From: Rhinolophus ferrumequinum
Lineage: Eukaryota > Chordata > Mammalia > Chiroptera > Rhinolophidae
Reading direction: 5' to 3'
Length of the DNA: 64,000 bases
NCBI RefSeq assembly: GCF_004115265.2
Contig: NC_046306.1
Location: forward strand, 9,995,324 to 10,059,323
Shown here: piece by piece, positions 8,354 to 21,700 of the stretch
How positions within the stretch are numbered: position 1 is the stretch's first letter
Layout of the letters: the number at the start of each line of letters is the position of its first letter
Program-made: the position numbers and the translations under genes
The notes under the pieces: model-generated
Told to the model about the DNA's origin: nothing
Databases searched by the model: none
The model's input: only the letters and a program-made list of their open reading frames with translations

Positions 8354-11300
8354 ATGGAGGACAGAAGACCTTGTCCAGATGCCAGGCCCAGGACTCCCCA
8401 TACCAACCACAGAGGTGAGTAAGGTGTTCTAACTAATGGGGAGGAAATTGGGTTCCCTATGAATGAGCAGACCCACCTAAGATCACTACATCTCCCAAGT
8501 AAAGAGTGCTTTATTCCTTAACTACAACACTAATGACTGAAAAACAGACAGCCCTCCCCTTTTCCTAAGAGAGCTGATGAATGGGTGCAATTCACTTTAA
8601 CGAAGATAGGGATGAGGTGTCAGAAATGGAAATAACCTTCTGGTTTAAAGCAGCACTATCCTGTAGAAACATAATACAAGCCAAAAACGTAAATTAAAAT
8701 TTTCTAGTAGCATTGTTCAAAGCACAAAGAAACAGGTGAGATCCATTTTTTAAATTCAGTACTAAATAAAATTTAGTAATTTAGTATTTGTCTTATTTAA
8801 GCCAATATATTCAAATAATATCATTTTATTATCATTGAATATAGAATTTTATTATGATACTTTAATAATTTTAATATTTTATTTACCCCCAAATGTTCAA
8901 ATATTATCATTTTAAGATGTTATCGATACAAAAATTTTAATGAGATATTGAACTTTTTTTGGTATTAAGTCTTCAAAATTCGGGCCAGCCCAGTGGCTCA
9001 GGTGGTTTGAACACTGTGCTCCTAATGCCGAGGTTGCCGGTTTGATTCTCACTTGGGCCAGTGACTGGCAGCCATCGTGAGCAGCCAACAACTGGCGAGA
9101 GCTGCTGTGAGCGGCTGACCCAACGACCGGGGACCGACTGCCTCAGCCAGGGGGAGCGCAAGGCTCATAATACCAGCATGGGCCAGGGAGCTGTGTCCTA
9201 CACAAAAACTAGATGGAGAAACAGTGGCTTGAACCAGAGTTGGGGGGAGGCGGAAGAAAGAGGGGGAAAAAAGTCTTCAAAATTCTGTTATTTAACACAT
9301 CTTAATTTAGACTAGCCACGTTTAAGATCCTTAATAGCATTTGATAGCCTGTGTCTAGAGTCCTAGCCACCAAAGCAAAAGTTAGTTCCAAAAGCATTAC
9401 TTTACTGCAGTGATTGTTCTGTTTGCTTCGAACTTTCTAAAAAAAAAAAAAGCAACCAAATGGAGTCTTGCTTTTCCCTAAGTTGGCAACATGTCATCTG
9501 AGTTTTAGCTGTGGAGCAAATGAGGAAGAATTGTAGAATTTCGATCTGTGTGAATATTGAAAGAATGAGAAACAATACAATTTTTCATTCTTCCAAAACA
9601 TCTAGTCTTCTAATTAGATAAAAATATTAAAAGTAGGACTTTTCTTCTGATATCTTGGGAGTTTGAAAAGTAAATATGAAAGTAACAGTTATAAAAATTT
9701 AGAGTTCAGTAGTAAGTATATTTAAAAATATATTTCTTTATGTTACCACATTAAAATTTTTTCTACAAAGTGCAAAGCAAGGAAAAACATACATAAATGG
9801 ATTTAGCAGCTAATGTCGTGAAGTAGAAGGATCATCTTGAATATGATGTGCATTTGAAACTTTCAAAACATTTTTTATTATCACATCATTATGTGCAGTC
9901 TTATTTTTTGTTTGTTTTCAAAATCTCCAAGTCATTCTGCAAAGTTGGGTCAGCTCCAGAATCAGTTTAGAGGAAAGGAAAGTGAAAAAAACTGGGCTTG
10001 GGTATGTTGGCCAAGGTCACTTATGAAATGTGTGGCAGATCAGGGAACAAGTTTGGCTTCATCCACAGGGTAATGTTAGCTTTTCTATGTGTGTCACGTC
10101 CCTCCCCAACACCTCTTCTGAGTGTTGGTAATAGATAAGTACTATGTAAATGAACTCGTGCTGCAGAAAGGAAAACTTGACTTTCGTTTTTCAATTTGCT
10201 AAATGAAAGTTTGAGTTTCATTTTTCAGTTTCCTTCGTAGACTATTAGCTAGCTCAAAAATATCCTAGTAAAGGAAGCCCCACCTTCCTTCCCCTTTGCT
10301 ATCTGATGTTGGACAAAGTTTAAGAAGCATTTCCCTTTATAGTTTTATCCCACTTGATGCCTCCTCTGTTGCCTAGTGGCAGAACCATTGGCTCTAGAAA
10401 TCAATAGTCAATAGAAAATTATTACTAGTGCTATTAGTAATGACTAAAGTTAAGGGGAACTTTTTATGTGTCAGATACTGCACTATACTAAGCATTTTAC
10501 AAATATTTAATCTTTACAACCCAGATACAACCCAGATACTCAGGCTTAGAGAAATTATGTGACTCATGAGGAAATGCCCAGGTCAAGATTTGAACCAGGT
10601 CTGCTTGGCTCTGAAACTCGTGCTGACTATTGTTTGGTACTGGCAAGAAACTAGAATTAATGAGCTGATCTTGTTGATCCTCTGAAATAAACCCAGCTTA
10701 TGAAGATTAAATGATATACTGCACGTATTTATGCTGTAGCATGTATTAGGCACTCAACAAATGTGTATTCCTTTTCCCTTTTCGTACCCTCTGAAAAAAC
10801 AATATTTTCATAATATATATGGCAACATAGTAATCTGTTTTACATTTATTAAATGACTTGGTAGAAAACCTTTTTTCTCTCCAAATAAAATCTAAGTTCC
10901 TTAGTTGTTCTGGAAAATGAGAACATGTTCATTATTGTCCTGCTGGATTTCCTTGCACCTTGATTTTTGTGCTTACCCAATATTCCCATTGTGTTTAGGG
11001 CCTATAGATGGAGAATTACCACCAAGAGCTAGAAATCAGGCCAATAATCCACCAGCCAATGCTCTCAGAGGAGGAGCCAACCAGCCCAGAAGGCTTACTA
11101 GGGCCAACTATCCTTTTCCTTTCCGGCAAAGAGAAGAAAGGTTTGCGGCCATGGGCAGGAACCCACATCAAGGGAGAAGGAACCATGAGGGCCATGCCCA
11201 TGATGAACCTAGAGGCCAAAGACAAGGTCAGGAGAATGACACTAGGCGGCGAAATGGCAACCAGGAGGGAAGGAACAGCAGACCACCATGGTCCGATGAA

Positions 11301-14300
11301 AATTTCCAACAGTGGCGGAGCCCCCACCAGAAGCCTGCAGAACAGCCACAGCAGGTGAAGAAACTGGGCTACAAGTTCCTAGAAAGTCTTCTGCAGAAGG
11401 ACCCCTCTGAGGTGGTCATCACACTCGCCACAAGTTTAGGGCTAAAGGAGCTCTTATCTCATTCTTTTATGAAATCCAACTTCCTTGAGCTCATTTGCCA
11501 GGTTCTTCGGAAGGCTTGTAGTTCCAGAATGGACCGCCAGAGCGTTCTCCATGTCCTGGGCATACTGAAGAACTCAAAATTCCTCAAAGTCTGCCTGCCG
11601 AATTACGTGGTAGGGATGATCACTGAACCCATGCCTGACATTCGAAACCAGTATCCAGAACACATTAGCAACATCATCTCCCTCCTCCAGGACCTCGTAA
11701 GCGTCTTCCCGGCCAGCTCTGTGCAAGAAACGTCCATGCTCATTTCCCTTCTGCCAGCTTCTCTTAATGCTTTGAGAGCCTCTGGAGTTGACATAGAAGA
11801 GGAGACAGAGAGGAACCTGGAAAAGGTGCAGACCATCATCGAACATCTGCAGGAGAAGAGGCGAGAGGGCACTTTAAGAGTGGACACCTGTACGCTCGTC
11901 CAGTCCAAGGCAGAAGACCAGGTCGAGAGCTACCGCGTTATGCCCATTTACCCTACCTACAATGAAGTGCACCTGGATGAGAAGCCGTTCCTTCGCCCCA
12001 ACATCATTTCTGGAAAATACGAGAGCACTGCCGTCTATCTGGATACCCACTTCCGACTCCTGCGAGAAGATTTTGTCAGACCCCTCCGAGAAGGCATTTT
12101 GGAACTTCTCCAAAGCTTTGAAGACCAGGGCCTGAGAAAGAGAAAGTTTGATGACATCCGAATCTACTTTGATACCAGGATCATCACCCCAGTGTGTTCA
12201 TCGTCTGGCATTGTCTACAAGGTGCAGTTTGACACAAAACCACTGAAGTATGTTCGCTGGCAGAATTCCAAGCGATTGCTCTATGGGTCCTTGGTGTGCA
12301 TGTCCAAGGACAATTTTGAGACATTTCTGTTTGCCACGGTGTCTAACCGGGAGCAGGAAGATCTCTGCCGGGGAATTGTTCAGCTCAGCTTCAATGAGCA
12401 GAGCCAACAGCTGCTAGCAGAGGTCCAGCCCTCTGACTCTTTCCTCATGGTGGAGACAACCGCATACTTTGAGGCCTATAGACATGTCCTAGAAGGACTC
12501 CAGGAGATCCAGGAGGAAGATGTCCCCTTCCAGAGGAACATTGTGGAATGTGACTCTCATGTGAAGGAGCCCGGGTACTTGCTAATGGGGGGCAGATATG
12601 ATTTCAGTCCCTTAATTCCCTCAGCGACTGGGGAATCTCTGAGGAACACTGAGGGCTTGAGACGTCCCAGGGTTAATGTCTTAGACCTCAGCCAGTGGCC
12701 CTCCAAAGAAGCCCTGAAGCTGGATGACTCTCAGATGGAAGCCCTGCAGTTTGCTCTCACAAGGGAACTGGCTATTATTCAAGGACCTCCTGGAACAGGT
12801 AAGAGAATTTTTCAGAGCACATGTCATCTGCCCTGTGAGATAGGCATGGGAGGCTTGGCTCTAGGTTTCTACAATGTCTCCATTAGGTACATGGCACTGA
12901 AACGGGCACCAGACTTGGTTATAGCTGCTTATAGTGATGTTTTCAGTAGGGACCCATTGGTATGCGTAGTAATAAACCAAAACACAACGTTAGAAAAGAT
13001 TGCTAAGGGTCAAAGTTTGGAAGATGCATTACCTCTGCTTCCATCAAAGGCTATATTAATTTGTTTGATTTTATATTACTTTAAATTTGATAATATCAGG
13101 TACAGCAGGTCCTCGAATAACATTTCATTCAACATCATTTTGTTACGACATTGATGGAAATAAAAAAAATCCTCAGCCAGGGCCAGTGTCTGCGTGGAGT
13201 TTGCATGGTCTCCCATGTCTGTGTGGGTTTCCTCCAGGGACTCCAGTTCCTCCCACATCCCACAGTTGTGTCTGCATTGCCCCGGTCTGAGTGTGGGTGT
13301 ATGTGATGCGTCCTTGATGGAAGAGTGTCCTGTCCAGGGGGGTGCCCACCTTGTGCCCTGAGCTGCCAGGATTGGCTCTGGCCACCCGGAACCTGAACTG
13401 GAATAGGGGTTGGAGAAGAATGGTCTGACATGTTTTTATTAATCTTCCTTAAATGTACATACAGCTCATATTTATTTCAGTATTTAATATTAGAAGTGTT
13501 TGAGGTCTTTATTTAGAAGTTTGGTGATGCTTTTATGATCAGAAACATGCCGTAGGAACTTAACTCTTGCTTCTATCAATTAGCCTATGGTCAGTTGGTT
13601 TTGTTATATGTTGTTTTCTTAAAGTCTTAGTTTTCAAGAACCTGTCAACAACATTGAGGATTTACTGTATATAATAATAGCGCTGTGTGCCAAGTACTGT
13701 TTTACATGCTTTACATATGGTTAACTCACTGCATCCTCACAGTAACTCTGTGAAGTAGAAACCATCCCGTTTTACAGATGAAAAAACTAAGACAAAAAGA
13801 GGTTGAATATATGTTGAAGCTCACACAGATGGTAAGTGTGAACCTAGGACTTGAACTCAGGCAGTTGGCTCTAGAGTCCTGGTTTCCCTATATACCACAC
13901 TATACTTGCTTTTCATGGGAATTTACCTCCCTACACTGTTCTTCCCATGTGTCATTCTCTAATCCTACTCTGTGGTGATAAATACTACCATGTTTCCCCG
14001 AAAATAAGACCTAGCCGGGCAATCAGCTCTAAGGCGTCTTTTAGAGCAAAAATTAATGTAAGACCCAATTTTAGTTTACTATAAGACTGGGTATAATATA
14101 ATACAATGTAATATAATGTAATATAATTGATATAATATAATACCGGGTCTTATAGTAATTTTTGCTGCAAAAGATGCATTAGAGCTGATTGTCCGGCTAG
14201 GTCTTATTTTCGGGGAAGCAGGGTATTAGCAATTTGATGTGTATCTTTCCAGATGTTCTCCAAGGTTAATACTGACATATCTTTTTGTCTGTAAGTGTAT

Positions 14301-14558
14301 TTATATGTTTACATATATACATGCACACTTTCTATTTTTTAATTAAAAAATGGGCTCTACATATTTGTCTATAATTTATATATATATAACATGTTTCATA
14401 GCACAACATGGTAGAGACATTTTTACATTCTTTATACTAGAATCACATTTAGAAATGGACCTCACTCTTTTTACTATGACTGCATTAACTCTAGGGTCTG
14501 AATATACCTTTTTTTTTTTTTTTTGTATTCCAGTGCTGTAATAAGTATCCATATATCT

Positions 14559-14606
<48 letters not shown>

Positions 14607-15759
14607 ACCTTTGGGTACTCTGCTTATTATTTCTATAATTTTTTTCCCTAAGTTGGGAATTCACTTTAATTAGTTACAGTAGGTACAATTAAATTATCCT
14701 CCCAAAAAGGTATACAGAAAACCAGGAAGAAGTATCTTTAAAAAAACTGATCAAGTAATGGCAACTCATGATAAAAAATTAATGTAACACATGGAAAGTT
14801 CTTTCTGATAAGAAACACCTATAGGATGGAAAAATATGCATAATTAAAGTGATGTTTTGAAGACTTAAAAAAAGAATGAATTAGTGTTCCCATTTGGTTA
14901 ACATCCTTTCTAGCATTATTATATGTCATCAATCCTTTTTACTGATCAGTTTTTGCTGATCTGAGAGGTTAAAATTTGGGCTCATTAATTTTAATTTTAA
15001 GTTTTAATAAAAAATGATTTCAACATTTTTTAAAAGTCCCTGTTTCCCTCCTCCCACCACCACCCTGCTCAGTTCCCTTCCCTAAAGCAAACCATATTAT
15101 TCCTGTGTATCCTTCCAGATACATTCTATGAATATTCAAGCAAATGCATGTATTTCTTTTCCCCCACTTTTTTTTAACACTATGCTAGAAACACTCTTCT
15201 GTGTGTTTTCTTTGCTCATTTGTAAAATATCCTGGTGATCCTTTCATATTGGTACGTAAGTGCTGTCTCGCTATTGTTTATGTGACTATGTTATATTCCA
15301 TTGTGTGGATAGCTCATAATCTTTTCAACCAGTTCCTTATGGAAAGATTTACTAATACAGATAATATTTCAGTGAATAGCCTTGTTTGTGAATCATTTCA
15401 CACACAAACACTATATCAAGAAGAAAAAAAAAGTATGTCCAGAAGAGAAATTCCTAACTGAATTCATAGTTTTAATAGATATTGTCAAATTACCTTCTGG
15501 AAATGTCATTAATTTGTATTTCTTTAGTTAAGAGTAAGATTAAATATCCTTTCTTGTGTTTATTAGCTATTTATATTACTGCTTCTGTGGATTGTTTTTT
15601 TAAATGTGTCCGTATTTCTGTTGAGTGGCTTTTCTTACTGATTTGTAGGAGCTTTTTGTATGTTCATAATATTTATGTTGCGAACAATTTTCCCTGATGT
15701 TATCACTTGAATTAGGACTCTTTAGCTTTAAGAATAGTAATCACTTCAGGCTAGCTCAA

Positions 15760-15795
<36 letters not shown>

Positions 15796-18700
15796 CTAAG
15801 AAAGAGCCTACCTCGGAGTATCAGGGGGAGGTGGTAAAGGGGGTCATTTTGAGTTTGAATCCCCAAAAGTATTCATTCTAAGGGGAAGGAAGAAGTGAGA
15901 GGTGATAGAATAAATATTGAATTATAAAGATTTTCTTGCCTCCCGAGGTTCTCTTTATTCCTTCAGTACTCCAAGCTAGAAAGTCTAAAACTTCTCCCCA
16001 GGCTGCCTGCTTATCTCATCTGTCCTGCTGGAGCCAGGCCTTAGTCTTCGCTCACCTGGAAGATGGCAGAAACCTCCCAACTAATCCATCCCATTCACTC
16101 TTGCCCACTCTTACTCAGTTGTCACTTCCCCAGGGCAGCCTCTTCTGGTAACCTCATTAACTTGACCAGAATCCCAATGATATGTTTTCTTGGTACCATG
16201 TATTTCTCATTTCCCACATTTATGGTTTTACCTTCGTTTGTGTGATATCTTTCTCCTAGTCTGTAAGGTCCAGAAAGATAAGAACCATGGCTGTTTTGCT
16301 CACTATTTTATTTCTTGCACCTAAACCAGTGCCTGACACCTGTTAAACATTCAATACATATTATTTGGCGGGAAGGAGGGTGGGGAAACGAAGGAAGAAA
16401 TCCTTACTTATGCTATACTGAACTCTTTGATTTTCTTGTATCACTTCCTCACTCAACTTTGAGTTTTTTGAAGACTGTGGCTGCCTTCTCAGCCTGACAC
16501 AATGTAAAAATTTAGCCGTTTGTAGACTTAATTAATTAATTAATTATTGGACATTTGCTAAGGCTAATAACTCTTTAACTCCAATGTTGATTTCTGTGCG
16601 TTTTTCCCTCCTATCACAAAGGCAAGTCTACTGTGGTATATTAACACCATTTCTAAATAATTTGCCACATGAGATTGGAAACAAATTATATGCCCATCAA
16701 TAGAGAATTGGCTGAAAAATATCTTACTGCTGTGAAAAACAAAAAGAGGATTCCTTTTATGTACTGATAGAGAACTACCTCAAAGATATATTAAGTGAAA
16801 AAAGCAAGATACTGAGCTGTGAAAATAGTCTGCTACTGTTTGTATTAAAGCGGGGGGGCTAGAAAAAGTCTGTATTTATATTTGTTTATATGTGCATAGA
16901 ATGTCTATCTGGAACGTTGCACAAGAAACTGGTAACACTGGTTGTTTCTAAGACAGGAACTGGATGGCTGGGGGACAGAAGAATGAGAGGGCTTTTCATA
17001 ATATACCAATTTGTGCTTCTTAGAATTTTAAACCATCTCAGTGTATTACCTTAAATTTTTTAAAAATAATAATTTGCTATAATTCGTTAATTACTTATTT
17101 CCGTAAGTCTTCCAGTTTTTTAACTCTCCTTTTTTTCTTTTTTCTAGGTAAAACCTATGTGGGTCTAAAAATTGTTCAGGCCCTTCTAACCAACGAGCAC
17201 GTTTGGCAAATTAGCCTCCAGAAGTTTCCCATCTTGGTTGTGTGTTACACTAATCATGCTTTGGACCAGTTTCTGGAAGGTAATGTCTGTAGGCACAATT
17301 GTTCTCTATCAAGATATTTATAATTAAACCATCAGTAACTTCAGTAGCTTTCTATTGCTCTTTAAATAAAGTCCACAGTTTTAACCGTGACCTGCAAGGC
17401 TGCGTGTCGTCTGCTCCAGCCTAACTGAATGAACCTCATCTCCTACCTCTTCCCTTGTTCTCCCCAACTCGAGCAACACTGATTGTCTTCAATTCCTTGA
17501 ATTCCTCCGGCTTCTCTCTCGGCCCATGCTGTTCCTCCTGCCTAGAATGCACTTTTTCTCTCTAACTCTCTCTCCGTCTGACCCCATCAAGCCTGATTGG
17601 CTTCAACTCATTCTTCAGGTTTCGCCCTAAATCTCTTTTTATGTGGACTTTTCCTATTGCCCCTAGACAAGGTTGAGTCTCCTTTTGTAATTTTTCTTCA
17701 GAGACTTATTATATATGTAACAATTGATTTTCATGTGGCTCTACCCTAGACTATAAACACCATGAGGGTCAGTCCTGTTTCTTGCTATATTCACAGATCC
17801 TGGCACATACTAGACACTGAAAAAATACTAACCACATTAATGAATGAAGAAGTATATGTTTTTCCTTTTGCTTAGAATATTATTTTCCATTCTTTTTTAA
17901 AAGTTAAGACTTTTTTTTCAATTATAGTTGATGTACAATATCCTTTCTTCTATATCCTCCTTTCACTTAGATTAAATATTCCTTATTCTTGGAGTCTCAG
18001 TTTAAATATTAGATCCTCAACAATTAGACCCCTACCCATCCAAACTAGGTAAGGTCCCCTATTACATACTTACAGCATTATGTACTTATAGGACTTAACT
18101 GCACTTTCGCTAATGTGATCAATTATTAAAGCGTATATTCTCTGCCAGGCTGTGCAACATGAGAACAAATTAGAAACAGTCTGTGTTTTCACCTCTGTGT
18201 CTTCAGAACCTAGCACATGCCTGGCAATCAGTAAATGTATGTAGAGTGAATAATAGAGAACATTTACTAAGAGCTTACTTTGTGCCAGGCCATACCTAGG
18301 AGCTATAAAGATACTCTTGTTTATACAAACTAGAGCCCTATAAGGAAAGTATTGCTGTCTTCAAATCACAGATGAGGAAACTGAGGCTAAGTCACTTGCC
18401 CCAGCTTACGTAGAAGTAAGTTGTGGAGCCAGTAAGTTGTGTCCCCAATTGTCTGACTTCAAAGCCTGTGCTCTTAAGCACTACACTTTACTGCTCTGCA
18501 GGTCACATCATCTCTGGTGCCTTCTTGCTCTGTAATGAGGTAGATTTCCTGTAAATACCAGTTTGTTCCCTAAGGGACTGGCTGAGACAACACCTCAGAC
18601 ACATACAGCACTCACCTGAGAGAATCTAGCATAGCTCCTCTCAACTCTGCTGTATTCCACTTTGCTCCACAGGCATCTACAAGTGTCAAAAGACCAGCAT

Positions 18701-21700
18701 CGTGCGGGTAGGTGGAAGGAGCAACAGTGAAATCCTGAAGCAGTTCACCCTGCGGGAGCTGAGGAACAAGCGGGAATTCCGCCGAAACCTCCCCATGCAC
18801 CTCCGAAGGGCCTACATGAGTGTAAGTTCCAGCTGTGGATATCTAGGTAGCTCAAGAGGGAACTAAACAAGATAGCACTGGCTTTGTGGGTGTGCAGTTC
18901 CCAAGCAGATAAGGAGACTCCTCAAAGCTGTGAAATACTCGGGTTCATTCCAGCATTCCATTTTGCTAATCCCATGGTGTGACCTTCCCCTCATAGTCCA
19001 AGGGAGAGTAAGGACAAAATAGGGCACACTGCCCCCTCCCAGCCCCTGCCAGGACCTTAAGGTACGCCCCCAAACCACCCACAGCACTTCTTCTTACAGC
19101 TTATAGACCGGAGAAATATCTTTAGCTGGGCAGAAATGTGCACAACCAAAAACTCTGAATTCTTACTGAGGAAAAAAGAAGTCTCTACCACAGTATCCTT
19201 GGCCTGTTTTTCTGTTGTATTATTTGTTTCCTTTTCTTACTGATTGGTAGGAATCTTTTAGACATTTTCGATACTAACCCTTCAGTTTTAAGACCATAGT
19301 GATGTGCTTTGGGAAATTGGTTTGTTGACTGGTCTACTTCTTTAGTCTCCCTTCCTGCTATTCCTGTCTTGGTTGCGTTTTCTCTCAAGGCAGGGATAAG
19401 TTTAGGGGATGATGCTACTTCATCATCATTTCTTTGCCTCTGTTCTGGACAGATCATGACACAAATGAAGGAGTCAGAACAGGAGCTGCATGAAGGGGCC
19501 CGGACTCTGGAGTGCACCATGCGTGGTGTGTTACGGGAGCAGCACCTGGAGAAGTACATTTCCCCCCTGCATTGGAAAAGCCTGATGAATGGACCAATCC
19601 AGGTAGGGGTCATCCTGGGGGATTGCAAACATCTCTCTTGCCTCGGTACTTAGAAGGATCCTCTAGCAGAAGCAGCAGTCCAGAGCATGAGCTGTTTGGT
19701 GAGCTGATGCTGCCATCATGTTAAGAGTTCTTTTTATGAGGAGAGGCAGCTGAGTATACTAGTCAAGAACAAGACTCTGGAGCCAGCCTTCTGGGTTTGA
19801 ATCCTTGTTTTGCTCTGAGCAAGTTACTTAATTTTTCTCTGCCTGTTTCCTCTTTTAGAAAGTGGGGATAATAACAACATTAACTCAAACCCTATGAAAT
19901 TTCCAATATTTGTAAATTTGGCTTGCAAAAATGGCAGTTTCTTATAGATCAACTTAATTCTTACAGGATTGTTATTTGGATAAATAAGTTAATATCTATA
20001 AACTTCTTAAGTTAGTAAGTGTGCTCTAAGTGCGCCGATGAAGTGATGTAAGAGGACAACCTAGCACATAGAGAGCCTGGGAGTCCACAGACCTAAGTCA
20101 CACAGACTGATTGTGTGACTTGGGCCAATGTGATGCTCAGGTCCCTCAGCAGTCACACCAGGATAACAATAACGCCTGCCTTCAAAGTCTGTTATGAGAA
20201 GTAAATGACAACAATTTGTGTAGAGTGGCTGGCTAGGAACCCAGTGAAATGGTAGCTCTGTTATGATAGGGTTGGTGAATTCCAGGGTTACAAATCCCAA
20301 AGCCTAGAGGGGTCAATCAGGTCCCATAAATGACTGATGCAGGCTAGATGGGAGGGGGTGGCAGTAATCCACTTCTAGCCATTTGTTGCCATTTAGGAAT
20401 GCAGGCTCATTGCTGCCATAGCTTCTGATTTTGTCAAGAGAAGCAGGACATTGTTATTTTTAAAATTCAATGCAAGTCATTAAATGACCCAGTTGCCCAT
20501 TTGCAGCCTCTAAATTTTAAGGGAATTACTTTGATCCATCAAGGAGACCTTTCCTTCACACTGATTGTCACAGAATTCTCATGCCTGATAATTCTTCCTT
20601 CCACAGGATAGTGAATGGGTTTGTTTCCAGGGCTGGAAGCATTCCATGATGCTGGAGTGGCTGGGTCTGGGTGTCGGTTCTTTCACCCAAAGTGTTGCTC
20701 CAGCCGGACCTGAAAATACAGGTAAGAAGTGCGTGTCTCCCTAGAATCACATCTTAAGGTGTAATATGGTAAAGACCAGAAGAGCAGGACTTAAAAGTAA
20801 TACCCAGAATATGTAAAGAGCTTTAATCAATCAGAAAAGACAAATAATACCTTCACAGGAAAATAGATAAAAGACTTTTAACAGGCACAACACAAAATAG
20901 GAAATCCTAATGGTCAATAAACATATGAAAAGTACTCATTAGAAATTAGAGGAATTAAAACCCTAGTGAGATACTGTTATGCACCCACCAAATGGGCAAA
21001 ACTTAAAGTTTTACATAACCCTACATTGATGAGAATGTGGAGTGGGGGTGCTGACACACTGCGAGCGGAGATGTTAATTGCCACAACCACATTATGATAA
21101 TAGAGAAACAAAAAGAACTGAAATGCCCATCAACGTTTGTACAATGCATGGATCAATCACAGTCTATTCAGGTAATGAAATACTATAAAACAGTGAAAAG
21201 GAATGAATTATAGGTATATGACAACATATATGAATCTCAAAAATATGCTAAATGAAAAAGGCAAGTTATAGGAAAGTACATGCAGTGTGATTCCTGTCTC
21301 AAAGTCAAGACTAGACAATGTGGTGTTTAGAGGTGTGTATACATTATGTATGTGGTATGTGGTAAAGTTGTTTGTTCTTTTTTTAAGGGAGAAATGAGTA
21401 ACACAAAATTTAGATTAGAAGGGCCCCTAAGGGTCTTCAAAGAAGTTGGTAATTTTCTGCTTCTTAAATTGGCGAAAAGTACCTGGATGCTCATTTTATA
21501 TATTTTTATTCTTTAAATTGCACATTTACATTGTGTACCCTTCCGTGTATGTGTTTTTGATACAAGTAAAATCTTTCTTACAAAGGCATTCATTCATATG
21601 ATTTTTTAAAATGTGACAAAAAGGTATGTGAGGAACCACAGTCTCCCTCCTGTCTCACCTCCCAGTGTCCCTCCCCAGAGGTAACCACATAAACCCCTTG

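Noticed and set aside
10905-10998. ZNFX1 start upstream of exon 3 (frame opens at 10905)
   Set aside because: This stretch is intron before the ttgtgtttag acceptor. Exon 2 supplies the conserved MEDRRP start.
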